A stretch of 64,000 bases of DNA from the NCBI GenBank assembly GCA_013398175.1, contig VZRZ01007768.1:560105-624104 (forward strand), written 5' to 3'. Below are positions 49,801 to 61,482 of this stretch, in pieces. Under the pieces are notes generated by a model that ran no database searches, had not been told where the DNA came from, and was given only the letters and a program-made list of their open reading frames with translations. The stretch's first letter is position 1. Every line of letters starts with the position of its first letter. The translations under genes and the position numbers were made by a program. Origin of the DNA: Climacteris rufus. Lineage: Eukaryota; Chordata; Aves; Passeriformes; Climacteridae.

Positions 49801-50802
49801 ATCATCCATGAGTTCTAGTTTGTTGATAATAAACTTGTGAAAATAACTGGGAGTAACTGGACTCCACTCTTTTGTGTGCAGCTGTAATGGGAAGAGGATT
49901 TGACAAGATTCTTTAATGTAGTTGGAATGTGTGTGTTACTTTTGACCTTGTTGTTAGTTTTTTGGTTACTATGGCATGTTAAGTGCTGATAATTGGGTTT
50001 ACTCTAGGCTGAAACCTGACCTGCTCTCTCAAAGAAGATCAGATCTTCTGTTGGAAAAGGCACTCAGAGGGGCTACGTCAGAAACTGCAGGGCCAGGGCT
50101 CTCTGACTAAAGATTTCTGAAATATGGCAATTGCTTAGGAAGGACATGCTGTCCCTAGGGAATGCTTCTCTTTCAGGCTACTTTGAATTGGACTTCTCAC
50201 CAAAGTTTTGGTCCTGTTCTCTAATTTTATTTTTTTTTTTATATCATCTGGTTTGCCTCATAACTCAAGCTGTCTGATAGTGAGAGCTGGTGGAATGTGA
50301 GTCCTGGGTATGAGCAAGAGGCAGGAGCTTTTCACTCTGCTCATGGAAGGCAAGTCAACTCTTCTTGTTGAAGCCATGTGCAGTTGAGGGGAGTGTCTAA
50401 TATCTTTATGAAAGGAGTATGCAGCAATCACAAACAGCAGCAGGAACTGGCAAGGAAATGGAGCCAAAAGGGCTTTCAAAAACCTGTCCAAAGGGATCAG
50501 TGCAATGGACCAACTTGCACTTCATATTTCAAGCCATCCCTTTCTGTCTGCCTCAAGCAGTGTTGCTGGAACTGGTCTTCTTTCTTATTTTAAGCTTTCT
50601 GTGTGGGAGGCACAAAACTGCTAAAGTGTTTTTGAGTGTTGGTTTGCACAGTACAGCATTGTTAGCTCTGCTCTTCCCATTCCCATTGGCCTCCCTGACA
50701 GAGGTTAAGAATACACAACATGGGTACAGGCAGAGTATGTCAGAGCAACAGTGCCTCCAGCTCAGTATCCCATTCCTACCAGCAATGAACAGATGCCTGG
50801 TG

Positions 50803-51025
50803 CACCTTTCTCCATACCTTTCCTGTGCACTTTTCTCCATACCTTTCCTGTACAGCTTTCTCCATACCTTTCCTTGCACCTTTCTCCATACCTTTCCTGT
50901 ACAGCTTTCTCCATACCTTTCCTGTGCACCTTTCTCCATACCTTTCCTGTGTACCTTTCTCCATACCTTTCCTGTGCACCTTTCTCCATACCTTTCCTGT
51001 ACAGCTTTCTCTATACCTTTCCTAG
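50803..51025. repeat. 25-bp pyrimidine-rich minisatellite, 9 copies
   Basis: Nine units of the type cacctttctccatacctttc plus a cctgtg end follow one another (one unit is 24 bp). Variants are cagctttctcc and tacctttctcc at the unit start and a degenerate last copy. The + strand, which is the HS1BP3 transcript strand, is about three-quarters C/T. The array ends 99 bp before exon 5. Because 25 is not a multiple of three and the unit lacks stops, both strands show long false open frames. Confidence 0.95.
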
Positions 51026-51124
51026 CCTTCTGCCATCTGTTTTCAGCTTATGAGACTTTCTAGCCTTGAATCTTTCTTGTTAAATAAAGAATTGCAGCTG
51101 ACTTTCTTTTCTCTTATGTTTTAG

Positions 51125-51276
51125 AACTAAAAAAGCAAAGAAGGCACCTGCTCCTTCAACCAAGGAAGAGAAGCCCAAATTAACCATTTTTGAAGAGGAG
51201 GCAGATCCAGATGAAGGACTGTTTGGCCCAGAAAAAGATTTGTCATCAATTGGTCCCAGAAGAAAGATGAAAGAGA
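51125..51276 (+). CDS. HS1BP3: HS1BP3 coding exon 5, basic patch and first LF-acidic motif
   Basis: The acceptor is atgttttag and the donor gtaaat; length 152 nt, phase 2 in and phase 1 out (residues 213-263 and one base of 264). It opens with a lysine-rich patch (TKKAKKAPAP, 214-223). The conserved segment LTIFEEEADPDEGLFGP (232-248) follows, close to the mammalian LTIFDEE...DEGLFGP, and the exon ends in a second basic patch (RRKMK, 258-262). The acceptor lies 99 bp beyond a pyrimidine-rich 25-bp minisatellite. The preceding intron is by far the longest of the gene (21.5 kb). Confidence 0.95.
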
Positions 51277-51778
51277 GTAAATATGTTCTATATTTATATA
51301 TACACAGATTGTTTTATCTAAAGCATGTGTATAACTGCACTTTTAAATGATGGTGATGCGGAGTGTTATAGAGACTAAGCAATGACTTGGGAATGTTAAG
51401 GCAAATCTTCAACTGAGCAGAATCACCTAGAATAGTTCAGAGAGAACAAGTGAGACCTGTAGCTCCCATAGCTGTTCTCTGTAAACATTTTGAACTGGGA
51501 TATTAAGGTTGGTGGGAGCTGGCTGTCCCACAGTCACTCATGCCACATTAACAAGAGTAATGTGACCTACTTTTGAGTGCACAGAAAAAGCAGATTTACC
51601 AAAACCTGAGAGTTCAGAGTATCACTGCACTTTGTGGATTGGAAGTCTTTTTAAGAAAAGATTTGTCTACATGGTCTGTTTTTTCAGCCCACTAACCAGA
51701 TTTACTAGTTAGTGTTAGTGCAGGTGTTGTGTTACATAGCATGATTTAACTGCAGCATTCTCTGATTGCCCTTTCTAG
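51277..51778 (+). other. HS1BP3: HS1BP3 intron 5, 502 bp
   Basis: Short intron with a gtaaat donor and cctttctag acceptor. No repeat or RNA gene is seen inside it. Confidence 0.93.
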
Positions 51779-51914
51779 ATCTGAAGTTATTTGAAGATCC
51801 AGACCTTGGTGGGGTGGTGAGACTGGGTGATTCACTGTTGCTGCCAGCTGCCTGTGAGCACAGCAAGTATGTGCTGAGCAGGGGTCCTGAGGAGGACACT
51901 GAGGAACTCCTGAG
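51779..51914 (+). CDS. HS1BP3: HS1BP3 coding exon 6, second LF-acidic motif and LLLPAACE segment
   Basis: The acceptor is cctttctag and the donor is GAG followed by gtactt; length 136 nt, phase 1 in and phase 2 out (residues 264-308 and part of 309). It encodes LKLFEDPDLGG (265-275) and RLGDSLLLPAACE (278-290), both nearly identical to mammalian HS1BP3. A less conserved acidic stretch ends in TEELL. The split codon is completed by exon 7 as Arg. Exon 6 lies only 502 bp after exon 5. Confidence 0.95.
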
Positions 51915-52704
51915 GTACTTATCTCAAACCTGTCATGTGGGATGGAGGTGGTCTGAGATGTTATTTTGATCTTGAAAGAAATGAATTTGAGGGCAAAGCT
52001 TAAACACTTCAAATGCAAACTGTGAATCAATACTTGTACTGACAAGTAAAATGTAAGATGTGTATCATGGAGCTTGGAAATCAAACACATTAAAAAGCAA
52101 ATTAGGAAGGTCCTTTGAGAAAGGTGATGTGCAAGGTATTATTCTGTGACTCCAAAGGAAGGGTATTGAAGGCCCAAGGCCGCCTCTTGTTTTCTAACTT
52201 CTGCTTTCTGCAAATGATCCACAGGGAACCTGACCCTCCATTATGAAATGTGAGGAACAAAGCCCAGAGACAAAGAACAATTCAGCTTCAAGGACCTGAA
52301 ATCAGGGGCTCTTGCCACAGGAGGAATGATTTTCTGCTGATGGCTCAAAGACCTCTGTGCATGTTTCCAGGAGGAATCCTGTGCATACATCCAACAGCAG
52401 TAAAGGACTCCCATTAAACTCTTTATCACCTTGCATTTAATTCTTAATCTAGTGGAAAGGAGGGCTGGAGCTCAGAGGTACAGTAGGGTATAATATATTG
52501 TTTCCCCCTTGACAGTGTAGCACTGGAACATATCAGCACATCATGTGTTTTATCCCTGACATCTCTCTCACAGGGCTGGTTTGCCTGCATTGATGATCCT
52601 CTAGAGATCCAGCAGGGAACCAATGCTTGGAGAGAGACACAGGGAAGCTGTGCTGCAGTAATGAGTCCAACTCATTCCTTCTGGGTCTCAGGCTGGCATC
52701 TGAA

Positions 52705-52757
52705 TGATGAAGCCAGCTTGTTTGATAGAATGATAGAATGATGAAGCCAGCTTGCTT
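52705..52757. repeat. Small tandem duplication in intron 6
   Basis: The string gaatgatgaagccagcttg occurs at about 52702 and again about 34 bases later, separated by agaatgatagaatga type sequence. It is a short local duplication without an evident function. Confidence 0.75.
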
Positions 52758-55195
52758 CCAGTGCTCATTTGTGCTGGCCAGCTCCTGTTAGGATGGATGA
52801 TTTCCACAGCAGGTACTGAACCCAGGAGAGAGAGTCTGTGTGTGGTTTCAAACCTCTCCTGAAGCAGGTAGTTTTGCAGCTGTTGCTTTCTGTGCATGGA
52901 AAAGTGCTGACTGTCTCAGCAGTAATACCTGACTTACTTTAAACAAAGGTTAAATTGGGTTGGGTGCCATCTTGCATTACATCCTGACAGCCCACCTGAT
53001 GTTTATAGAAGCTGATGGGGCAGGACATGACCTGATTTAGTGCTGTGGTATATTGGGAGCAAACACACGTGTGCTTGCAATATTTTCAAGTTTGCTTTCT
53101 TCTCTGCTAGTGATCTCAGCACACAGCAGTTCATCCAGAGTGTTCATATGACTAGAGAAGAAATGCCTGTTCCAGTGCAGTCCTGGCATTTTTATCCACT
53201 AGAGAGAGGTTCTCCATCTGTTGTGTTAATGTCTTTTGGATTATATATGTTCTCTTCCACTGTGGCAGAGAAAGGTCTCTAAAGTCTGCTCTGAGACCAA
53301 CAGACCTTGCTTTTAGATCAGTATGGGGTCATCAGCAACAGCAGCACACCCAGATGGTTATGGGAACCCATGGGAAAAGATTTCATTTATTTTAAATTCC
53401 AGTAGTTTTCATTTATTCCTGATTTGTCCCAGTGCTTTCAGTAGTTGACAAGTCATCAAGATCCAATTGGAAATGAATGCATGTAATGAAGCAGAAAATC
53501 ATGCCAGTGGTCCAATGGGAAAGTTGCTGTGGGAATCCAGAGGCAACTCCTGGCTGTGCAAGCAGTGTAGGCAGCTAGATCAGGATGTGTTCACCTGTTC
53601 AGGTGCCTAATACCTCTGAAATTTCCCTGGAAAACCCATTTCATGGTGTTACCTGCACATCACAGAGGGCTGGTGGACTCAGTGCAAGGCAGTTGAGGGT
53701 AAAGGAGAAGTGGCTGTCAAAGGTGGGAGGAGGAGTGGCAGTTCTGTGTTAACCTAATACTCCACCAATACAATAACTTCCCTCTGTGCAAATTCACTGC
53801 AGTCATCTGAAATCCTGTAGCTGAACTTTCTCAAGTGGTTGTGCACAATGCACTTTGTTTTCTGTTCAGCTGGGAGCCTCAGCAGAACAGTCAGGTCTCA
53901 TAAATGTAGAGACAGCATTTGAATCATCTCCCACCTTCCACTACCACCAAACTGGTGTTGAATGTTCTTGCAAGGCAGTGCCAGAATCTCCTTTCTAAGC
54001 AGTGACCCTTTGTAGTAAATGTTCAACATAAGCTGAACCCTGCAATGTCCCTGGCCTGGGAACTTAGGTTTATTTGAAGCCTGAGAATAGGTCTTGCCTT
54101 TGCCCTGTAGTTGTTGATAATTACTCTCATTTCCCAAAGGAGACTGAAGAAATCTCTCCCCAGCCCTTAGATGAAAATAGGAGTTGTGACAACTCATTCC
54201 CTTGGTGGGATAGAACTGGATAACCTACTATAGGGAAATGGAAACATCATGGTCTGTTGGACATAGTCTGTTGTATCATACAGAAGATTTGCCTAGACAC
54301 ATTTTGTTAAGATCTAAGACTGTCCTGAGCTATGATGCACCAGCAGGTCTGTGGCAGGTGCAGAAACCTGGACATGCTCACTGCACTGGGATGGAGCAGC
54401 TGAATAATGCAGGTGTGGGAGCTCTTCACTGGTGTAGTGAACATTGACACAAACCTCTGGGTCTGCTCGTGTGTGTGGTGGGTCTGAGAAGTGTCTAACT
54501 CACTGTGAATCATGGGCAGAGATAGAAGAAAGCTGCCTAAGGCAGAGGAGGGCAGAACCTTCTTCCAGAGGGGGGATGGGAAGAAGACAATGTTCAGAGC
54601 AGAGCACAGGAGCAACCAAATCCCTTGTGGTCTGTGTGGTACCTCAGTGGTTGTAGCAGCACAGCAGTGAATCCTCAGCAGTGACTGTAACTCATGAGGC
54701 AGAGGCTGTTAGGGAGACAAATGAGGCTGCAAAATGTGCGTGGGCTGTGCTTGTCACAACACGAGGGAGAAGAGAATATGATAAACGTTCTCATTGCAAA
54801 CTGAAGAACTGTGCTCTCTGTGGATACCTGCTCACATGAAATGAGAATTACTGTTTTAAATAGAATCACCAACTTTGCATTAACAAGTGTTGAGAAGAAC
54901 CAATTGCTTTGTAAGTGTCATGGGACATACCTTTTTATGGCAAAATACCCATGTCCATTCAAACAAGTATCTTCCCTCTTCCTGTCCATTGACCAGCCCT
55001 TGACTGGTTGCTAATTGCTTGGCCTACCAACAGATGCTAAGTGATGGCAGTGGGGAAACAAGGTGAGCAACCTTAACCCTGACTTTGTAGTGATGCCTGG
55101 CACTGTTCCCTGCCTCTAGGTCTGCCATAAGACATCAGTGAGGTGTCTGTACTCCATGTCCTTCCAGAACCTATAGAAAAGAGGTAGTTACTGTG

Positions 55196-56090
55196 TCAGG
55201 AACCAGCAAGGTCCAGTCCCATAAATGGAAAACAGGAGCATGTCATACTCTTCTTTGATGGGATGTACTTTGAGAAGGAGAGAGATAGGCAACCTGGAGT
55301 TTTTGTCTGACTTCTCTTTGTTGGAATGCATCGCTCCTGAGCATGGGGGAGGCCATCCCTGAATATGAACCAGCTCTCTTGGGCCCCTCTTCCTGCCAGG
55401 GCTTTATCCCATGAGACTCTCTTAAGCAGATGCCTGAACAGACTGAAGTCTGCTCTCCTGAAATCCAGGGCAGTGGGTTTGCTGAGCACCCTCTTCACTG
55501 CCCTAAGACTCAAACTCCACAATTTCATGGTCACTGCAGCCCAGCTGCCCTTGAGCTTCACATTCCCCACCAACCTCTCCTTGTTGGTGAGAACAGGGTC
55601 CAGCATAGCACTTCTCCTTGCTGGCACCTCTTCACTTGGAGAAGTAAATTGTCCTCAGTGCATTCCAGGGACCTCCTGGATTGCTTAAATCCTGCTAGTT
55701 GTCCTTCCAACAGATATTGGGGTGGTTGAAATCCTCCATGAGGAAAAGGGATTGTGAACATGAAGCTTCTCCTGTCTGTAGAGTATCTTATGCACTCACT
55801 CTTCCTGGTCAGGTCCCCCACTATAATGTCACCTGTCCTTGTCTTCCCTTTAATCCTGACCCCTGAGTTCTTGGATGGCTCATCTCATGGCTGAGTTCTG
55901 TGCACTCCAGCTGGTCATTGACATCCTTCCTTGTGTCCCCTGCCTGTCCCTCCTGAAGAGCCTGTATCCTTGCATTCCAACACTCCAGTCCCAGGAGCCA
56001 TCCCACCGTGTCTCCATGATGCCAATGAGATCATAGCCCTGCAGGCATGTGCTCTTCTGCCTCATTAATCTCAATCATGCCTGCCTGGTG
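55196..56090 (-). pseudogene. Decayed CR1 ORF2 fragment, endonuclease region, antisense
   Basis: The - strand translates in pieces to CR1 LINE ORF2 protein: YDLIGIMETRWDGSWDW and GYRLFRRDRQG (around 56040-55920) fit the apurinic-type endonuclease, where the family has a TETWWDDSHDW-like motif. Further downstream, TALDFRRADFSLFRHLL (around 55490-55425) matches the conserved DFRRADF segment. Stops and frameshifts break the frame into at least three parts, so it is dead. It is an internal LINE piece, unlike the 3'-end copies elsewhere in the window. It lies opposite to HS1BP3 inside intron 6. Confidence 0.85.
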
Positions 56091-59000
56091 TGATGAATCA
56101 GGGTTTTGTGGAAAACCAATGCTAGAATTGATCCTCTGAATGTTGCAGCAGCTCTGTGGGCCCACAGAATTACATAAATTATCACACATCCTAGCCTGAA
56201 ATAATTATCACAGCTGTCTGAGCAGCCTTTTAGGAGAGATTTAATTACCTTCACCTTTGATAATGAATAAGGAGCTGAGATGGAAGGAAGCAGCTGTCAG
56301 CACAACATTTGTCTTTTTTCAGTGCTGCAAAAAAGTGTCAGCAGCAGGATCCCAGTTCTGCTGCCCTGTGATGGCAGACCTGGTGTGTTCCTTCTTAGGA
56401 TTACACTGATAAGCCTTTCAGGAGCATTTTTAGCATTTTTAAAGGCTGAAGCTGTTTGTGAAACCTCATCTGAACACTGTTCAGTCCATAGAGCTTCTTG
56501 AGCAGGTTTATCAGCTTCAGGTTTGCCACCCTTGAAGCAGAAGAAGTCTGTGAGTTCTTCTTTCAGCAGGCAATAGCAGATGCTGAATTCAGAGAGCAAC
56601 ACTTCTTCAGCCTATTCAGGAGTCACATGGGGCACCATCTCCAGCACCAACCCTCACTGTCCTGAGCATATGAGAACAGCACCATAGTTGGGAAAAAAAG
56701 CTTTGAGAAACTCCAGAGGGTTTAAGTTTAGATCTGCTGGGGAGAGGGTTATTTGGGCAAGGTACAGGTGGAAGAGAAGGTTGAAATAACTGAGTCAGAA
56801 ATTTCCTGACCACTCCAGGGCAGCTTCTCTTGCTTGCTATGACCTAACTGTGGAGAAAGGTCCTTGATTTGGCTGCAGTAGGTTACAGTAGACAAATAAG
56901 TTCTTCTGTGATAGTTTTCAAGCATTTATTTTTTTCATTTCATTCTTCCTGTGAGGTCCAGGGATGCTTCTTACAAGCGCTGGAAAAGCTATAGAGTAAA
57001 CTTGCCAACAAAATAAAAAGGTTTTTTGCCAGACTGGAAATATTAATCTTTGCCCCACCCCTAGGAACATGTATGGGTTGTACAGAATAATGCAGAGATG
57101 TGATTTGGAGTCCCAGTGTAGCAAGAGATGCTTTTGCTGGGCTTGAGACTCAGATTTCAGCCTTCAGGTTGTTTGTGTTTTTGACAAACACTGTCACCTC
57201 AAGGGGCAAAAGCTGCCTGCTCTGCACTACCCCAGCTGTGCCCTTGGCTGGAGATTGGGGAACTTTCTAGATAGGCAGGAGACAAGTTTGAGCTTCTTCA
57301 GACTGGGAAATTGACTTGTCTCATTTGCCAGGTGAGCAATGTAAGCACCAGGCTGATTTCCTCAGAGGGTTTCTTGTGGGCAGATGTGTGTAGGACTCAC
57401 CTGCACTAATGATCCTGTTCTCAGGCACTTGGCCAGGCAGCAGCACCAGGATGTGTCCATGCTGTTGGACTCTGCAGCTGCAGACAAGGTGCCTGTGTGC
57501 AGCTGCCTCCTGGGAATGGTCCCTTTCCCTGGGACTTTTTGGACATCACACTGTCTCTACTGGCCATAGCAGAAGTGATGGGCAACAGATACTTTGAAGT
57601 CTCCTGCCTGTTTTTGGGCACAAGTCTTTTCCCAAGTTGTAGATGTGATATTACACCACTCCCCAAGGCTTCCCTTAAGGTATCTCTTGTACTTGAAATT
57701 AACACCAGACAAAATAAAGATAATAAGATAGGAAAAGATAAAAGTCTGTTCTGCAAGAACTGCAGTTAGTTGCCCAATTGAGCTTCAAGCATGAGCCTTT
57801 TGGATAATTTAGCAAATTGTGGGAGTCTTTGTCTCTTGCTTTCATTTACACATTCTCCTCATCAAAGCATTCCCAGCAAGCCGAGGTCACTGTCCCCATC
57901 ATGCTGTACATACACATAGGCTTTCCTATCCCAAAGATCTTGTCCAGAGAGAGGACCAAGTTCAGAGAAGTGGCATCTGAAATGTTGATGTTCTTGTGGC
58001 AGCTGCATCTGTCTCCAAGTCAGAACTTGTTTGCTCTCCTGAAGTCCACATGCCAGCAGTCCTGTCACAGGGCTTTGTGACAGCCTTTCTTCAGGAAGGG
58101 CTTTGATTGCTTTCTGTGTCAGAGAGAATTTCCACCAAGAGAGTCTGTGAATCAGCACAATATGGCAGGAATTTTAAACAATGTGGCACTGCTTTTCTTT
58201 TACAGAAAAAGAGACTAATTAAAGAATGATTAATTACATGGATTCTGCGCCTGATTGTCTATAAAAAGATGGGGTGGGAAGGTTCTTCCTTTAATCTTGT
58301 TGTTTCAGAATAGTTGCTTGATTTCTTTCTTCTTCCTGCTGGCCTGGAGTTAAATATGGTGGTAGTTATGCACTGTAACAATTCATTTGCTTCTCAAGAA
58401 ATAGAAGTCCTTGTTCCTCTCTCTGCCTGAGGCACTTTGCATTTTACCTCTTTAGTTTTGCAAAGACAGTTGTGTCTCACATGATCAAACAGCAGTGGAT
58501 CAAACAGCTTGCCTAGCACTGCAGAACTGAAAAGCAGGTTTTGAGACAAAGACCACATATTATCTGCTGTGTTCTCTGTAAGAGACTTCTGTCTAACCGG
58601 GGCCTTGAAAAAAATCCAGGACAAAAAAAGGAAATTACATGATCAGCTTCCAGACTTTCACCAGCAGAATCTTTGGCTTAAAAGCAAAATACCAGGCCCC
58701 CACCCCCTGAAGACCCCCACAACCTAATGGAATGGATGTTTTTGGGGGTATTTTTTTGGCTGTGCTGAGTGGTTTTGTTGTTGTGATTAGCACAGAAACT
58801 GGAGTAGAAAATTCAGGAAATTGTACCATTCACATCAGATTAGTGAGCTGGACTTACTGGTGCACCTTCTGGGCAGTGCACATGGTTCAAAATCATGCTT
58901 CTTCATATGGTCTGTATGTGTATTGTGTATTGTTCCTGTGGTTATTATGCTTTCTGTTACTTACAACCAAAACTTTCTGACATGGACACTGATTCATTCA

Positions 59001-60084
59001 GGATTTGTTTATGCCAAGAAGGAAGGCTTCAGAAATACCAGCCCTAACAAGTTTTGTTTATTACACAGCAAAGAGAACAAGAACATGTCTTGGCAATGTG
59101 ATCACAGGTGTGATATCTCTTGGATATCAGAGTTTGCAACAAACAGAGAGGCCTGGGCTTAAATTAAATTAATTTCTTTGTAGATTAGGAATTCAGAAAT
59201 ACCTTGAGTGTGTTTAAGTCGGATATGTCACCCACAGGGAATCATGGAAACTAAAAGACCTTTATCTTACCTAAATAAAAGAGAATATGATCTCCAGTTA
59301 CATGTAGGATGAAATTTGAGGAGCTGCCTGCTGGAATACCACAGGTAGAGGTCAAGGTACAGAACTGTTGAGGCAGTGGATGGCTCTGTCCATCATTTTG
59401 TCTGTTTAGATGCTTTCTAGTTTTAGATATCAGTGTTTGGGCAATTGATTTTACAAGAGTAGCCTTGATTAAAAGTGATTCTTTTTGGATTCCCTTTGGG
59501 GATCACAAAAAGATTTGTCTGACTTCGGGACTGGTTTTACCTTGAAGGTTCCAACTGTCTGTACAGCAGAAAATTTAGGGTATAATCTTTGTTGGCTTTG
59601 TGGCTGGTTCATGGTGAGTGTAGTTTGTCTCAGCCTGGGCAGTACAGTCATGAGTTCCTCACAGCTTTTAATGAGGCTGAACACAAAACAGAAACCCTTG
59701 AAATGATTAAGTTTATCTTAGTAATAGTGCTATCCTTAGTTGAGGGGACTGTAGCTCTTGAAGTACCTATGGTTGTAACATTCAAACAATATTCACTGTG
59801 GATTGAGGAATAAAGTGTCTTGGAGAGGTTGGTTCTTCTGTTGGTCATGTTCTCCGTGGTCCTGGATAGTTGCCTTCACCAGCTGATTCCCAAATTATGG
59901 AGGAGCTCAGCTTTCCTTTTAACTGTCTGCAGAAAGCCGCTCCAGTTGTTCTGCCATGTGGTAGAGGCATTTACAGTCTCTCTCCTAAGGCTGCTGGTGA
60001 ACAAAGAAAAAAGGGAGAGATCACTGTTCCTTTTAGGGCAGCAGAAATGATCCCAGTAGCTTCCCAGGGGTCTGGATGCTTCAT

Positions 60085-60338
60085 TGCTTGCCAGTGAGGA
60101 AGCTGTGAACTGGATATTAGGAAAATGTTTTTTCACCCAGAGGGTGGTTGGGCACTGGAACAGGCTCCCCAGGGCAGTGGTCACTGCAACAAGCCTGACA
60201 AAGTTCCAGAAGCACTTGGACAATGTTTTAAAGCACGTGGTGTGATTCTTGGGGTGTCCTGTGCAGGGCCAGGAGTTGGACTCAATCCTTTTGGGTCCCT
60301 TCCAGTTCAGAATATTCTAGGATCCCCTGATTCTAAGT
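60085..60338 (+). mobile_element. CR1 LINE 3' end, sense, diverged
   Basis: CR1-type landmarks are ctggatattaggaaaatg, tttttcacccagagggtgg, gggcactggaacaggctcc, agttggactcaatcctttt, and a terminal gggtcccttccagttcag with attctaggatcccctgattct. It is a 5'-truncated copy of a CR1 subfamily different from the 23.4-kb copy (compare cactggaacaggctcc with cactggcacaggttgc). Confidence 0.9.
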
Positions 60339-61253
60339 ACAAAAGGCAAATGAGTGGAAGAACCAAAAAATACGTGACATGAAATGACTCCTTCATGCTT
60401 CAGGAGCTACCTACCTAGGGGGCATGTAGGAGAAACTAAAAAGGCAATTTAGACTCCTGTACATTATCCTGTTCCAGAAAGTGGAGCCACTGGAGAGCAT
60501 TCTTCTTTTTCCTTCCTTCACATACTGACTTTCCAAAGGCAGGTAGCTCTTGGAGTCACAAGACAATCTATAATAAGGGCTCTGTTAAAATCTTCTAACA
60601 GCTCATGTGGGAACAGAGCTGGGCATACACAGCCTGCTGTGTCTCTGATAAGGTCAAACCATGCAGGTAGAAAAGACCCTGAACTGTTTGAGGCATTCTG
60701 GGTTATTTCACTAGGAATCAGAGGGAGATTATCACCAAAAAGAGTTGTTCTATATCCTCACAGATTGCAAAACTTCTTAAGTTTCCTGGAACCAAATGTA
60801 AACACAGAATTTTAAAATCCATTAGTGTTTCCAGTTTCTCATGACTGAGCATGGAGATGCTCAAGCTCAGTTTTGGGTGATGGGAATGAAGAGAAATCAG
60901 AGCTGAAGGTGAAAAATTTTACTTTCCCATGAAAATTTATGAGAAGCAAATCATCCTGTCACAAATCAAAAACGTTTGTTTCCCAAACTAAAATAAAGTT
61001 CCTTTTCTTTAATTATTGCAAACTGCCTTTAATTTAGACACTTGAAAACATGCTGTAAAATTAAATTGTACAGTGAACTGAAAACCCACATTATAACAAA
61101 ACAGTTCTTATGGAAACTTCTATGGAAAGAGAAATTCATTAGAGTAGATCCTTTCCTGCAGAAAGTTTTATTTTGAAAGACTGCATTTTCTTACAAAACA
61201 AAAAGCAATTAAGAAATTCCCAGGATGTTACTGATGTTTTCTTTTCATTCCAG

Positions 61254-61482
61254 AGTTGAAGATGATTTTGAGAAACTCTTGGAAGTTACCTCCAAACCAA
61301 AACCTAAAGTACCACCAAAACCACCACTGCCTCAGAAGCCAGCAGTTGCCCTCAGGAGCACTAATTCATCTTCACTGACAAAGCAAAAGGAAAACAGGAT
61401 TCAGATGATGAATGAAGTGGACATTCTCCAGTACATCCAGGAAAATGAATCTATCAACAACCAGGATACCAGTCTTTTTTGA
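61254..61482 (+). CDS. HS1BP3: HS1BP3 coding exon 7, proline/lysine-rich tail and stop
   Basis: The acceptor is ttcattccag; the coding part is 229 nt and ends in TGA at 61480-61482 (residues 309-384). It begins RVEDDFEKLLE, matching the mammalian RVEEDLDQIL segment. Residues 323-338 form a KP/PP-rich run with several PxxP cores (for example VPPKPPLPQKP), consistent with the SH3-binding role implied by the HS1 interaction. The tail carries the conserved EVDILQYIQ (363-371) and ends in TSLF, like the mammalian APSLF end. Nothing is truncated. Confidence 0.96.

Larger units (their letters stand above)
29575..51124 (+). other. HS1BP3: HS1BP3 intron 4, 21.5 kb
   Basis: The longest intron, gtatgg donor and tgttttag acceptor. 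Recognisable contents are an antisense LTR (40.58-41.43 kb), a sense CR1 end (43.6-43.84 kb) and a 25-bp minisatellite (50.80-51.03 kb). The stretches 29.6-40.5, 41.4-43.6 and 43.9-50.8 kb hold no gene, RNA or repeat family that I can support. Open frames of 100-160 codons near 32.7-34.7 kb lack family resemblance and splice logic. Confidence 0.9.
51915..61253 (+). other. HS1BP3: HS1BP3 intron 6, 9.3 kb
   Basis: gtactt donor and ttcattccag acceptor. It contains a small tandem duplication near 52.7 kb, an antisense CR1 ORF2 remnant (55.2-56.1 kb) and a sense CR1 3' end (60.09-60.34 kb). The remaining stretches (52.0-55.2, 56.1-60.0, 60.4-61.2 kb) show nothing I can assign. Confidence 0.9.

Noticed and set aside
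50419..51063. 214-codon + strand frame with HTFP/SIPFL repeats, and antisense KVWRK/YGE repeats
   Set aside because: These are translations of the 25-bp minisatellite, open in both strands because the unit lacks stops. No splice or homology support.
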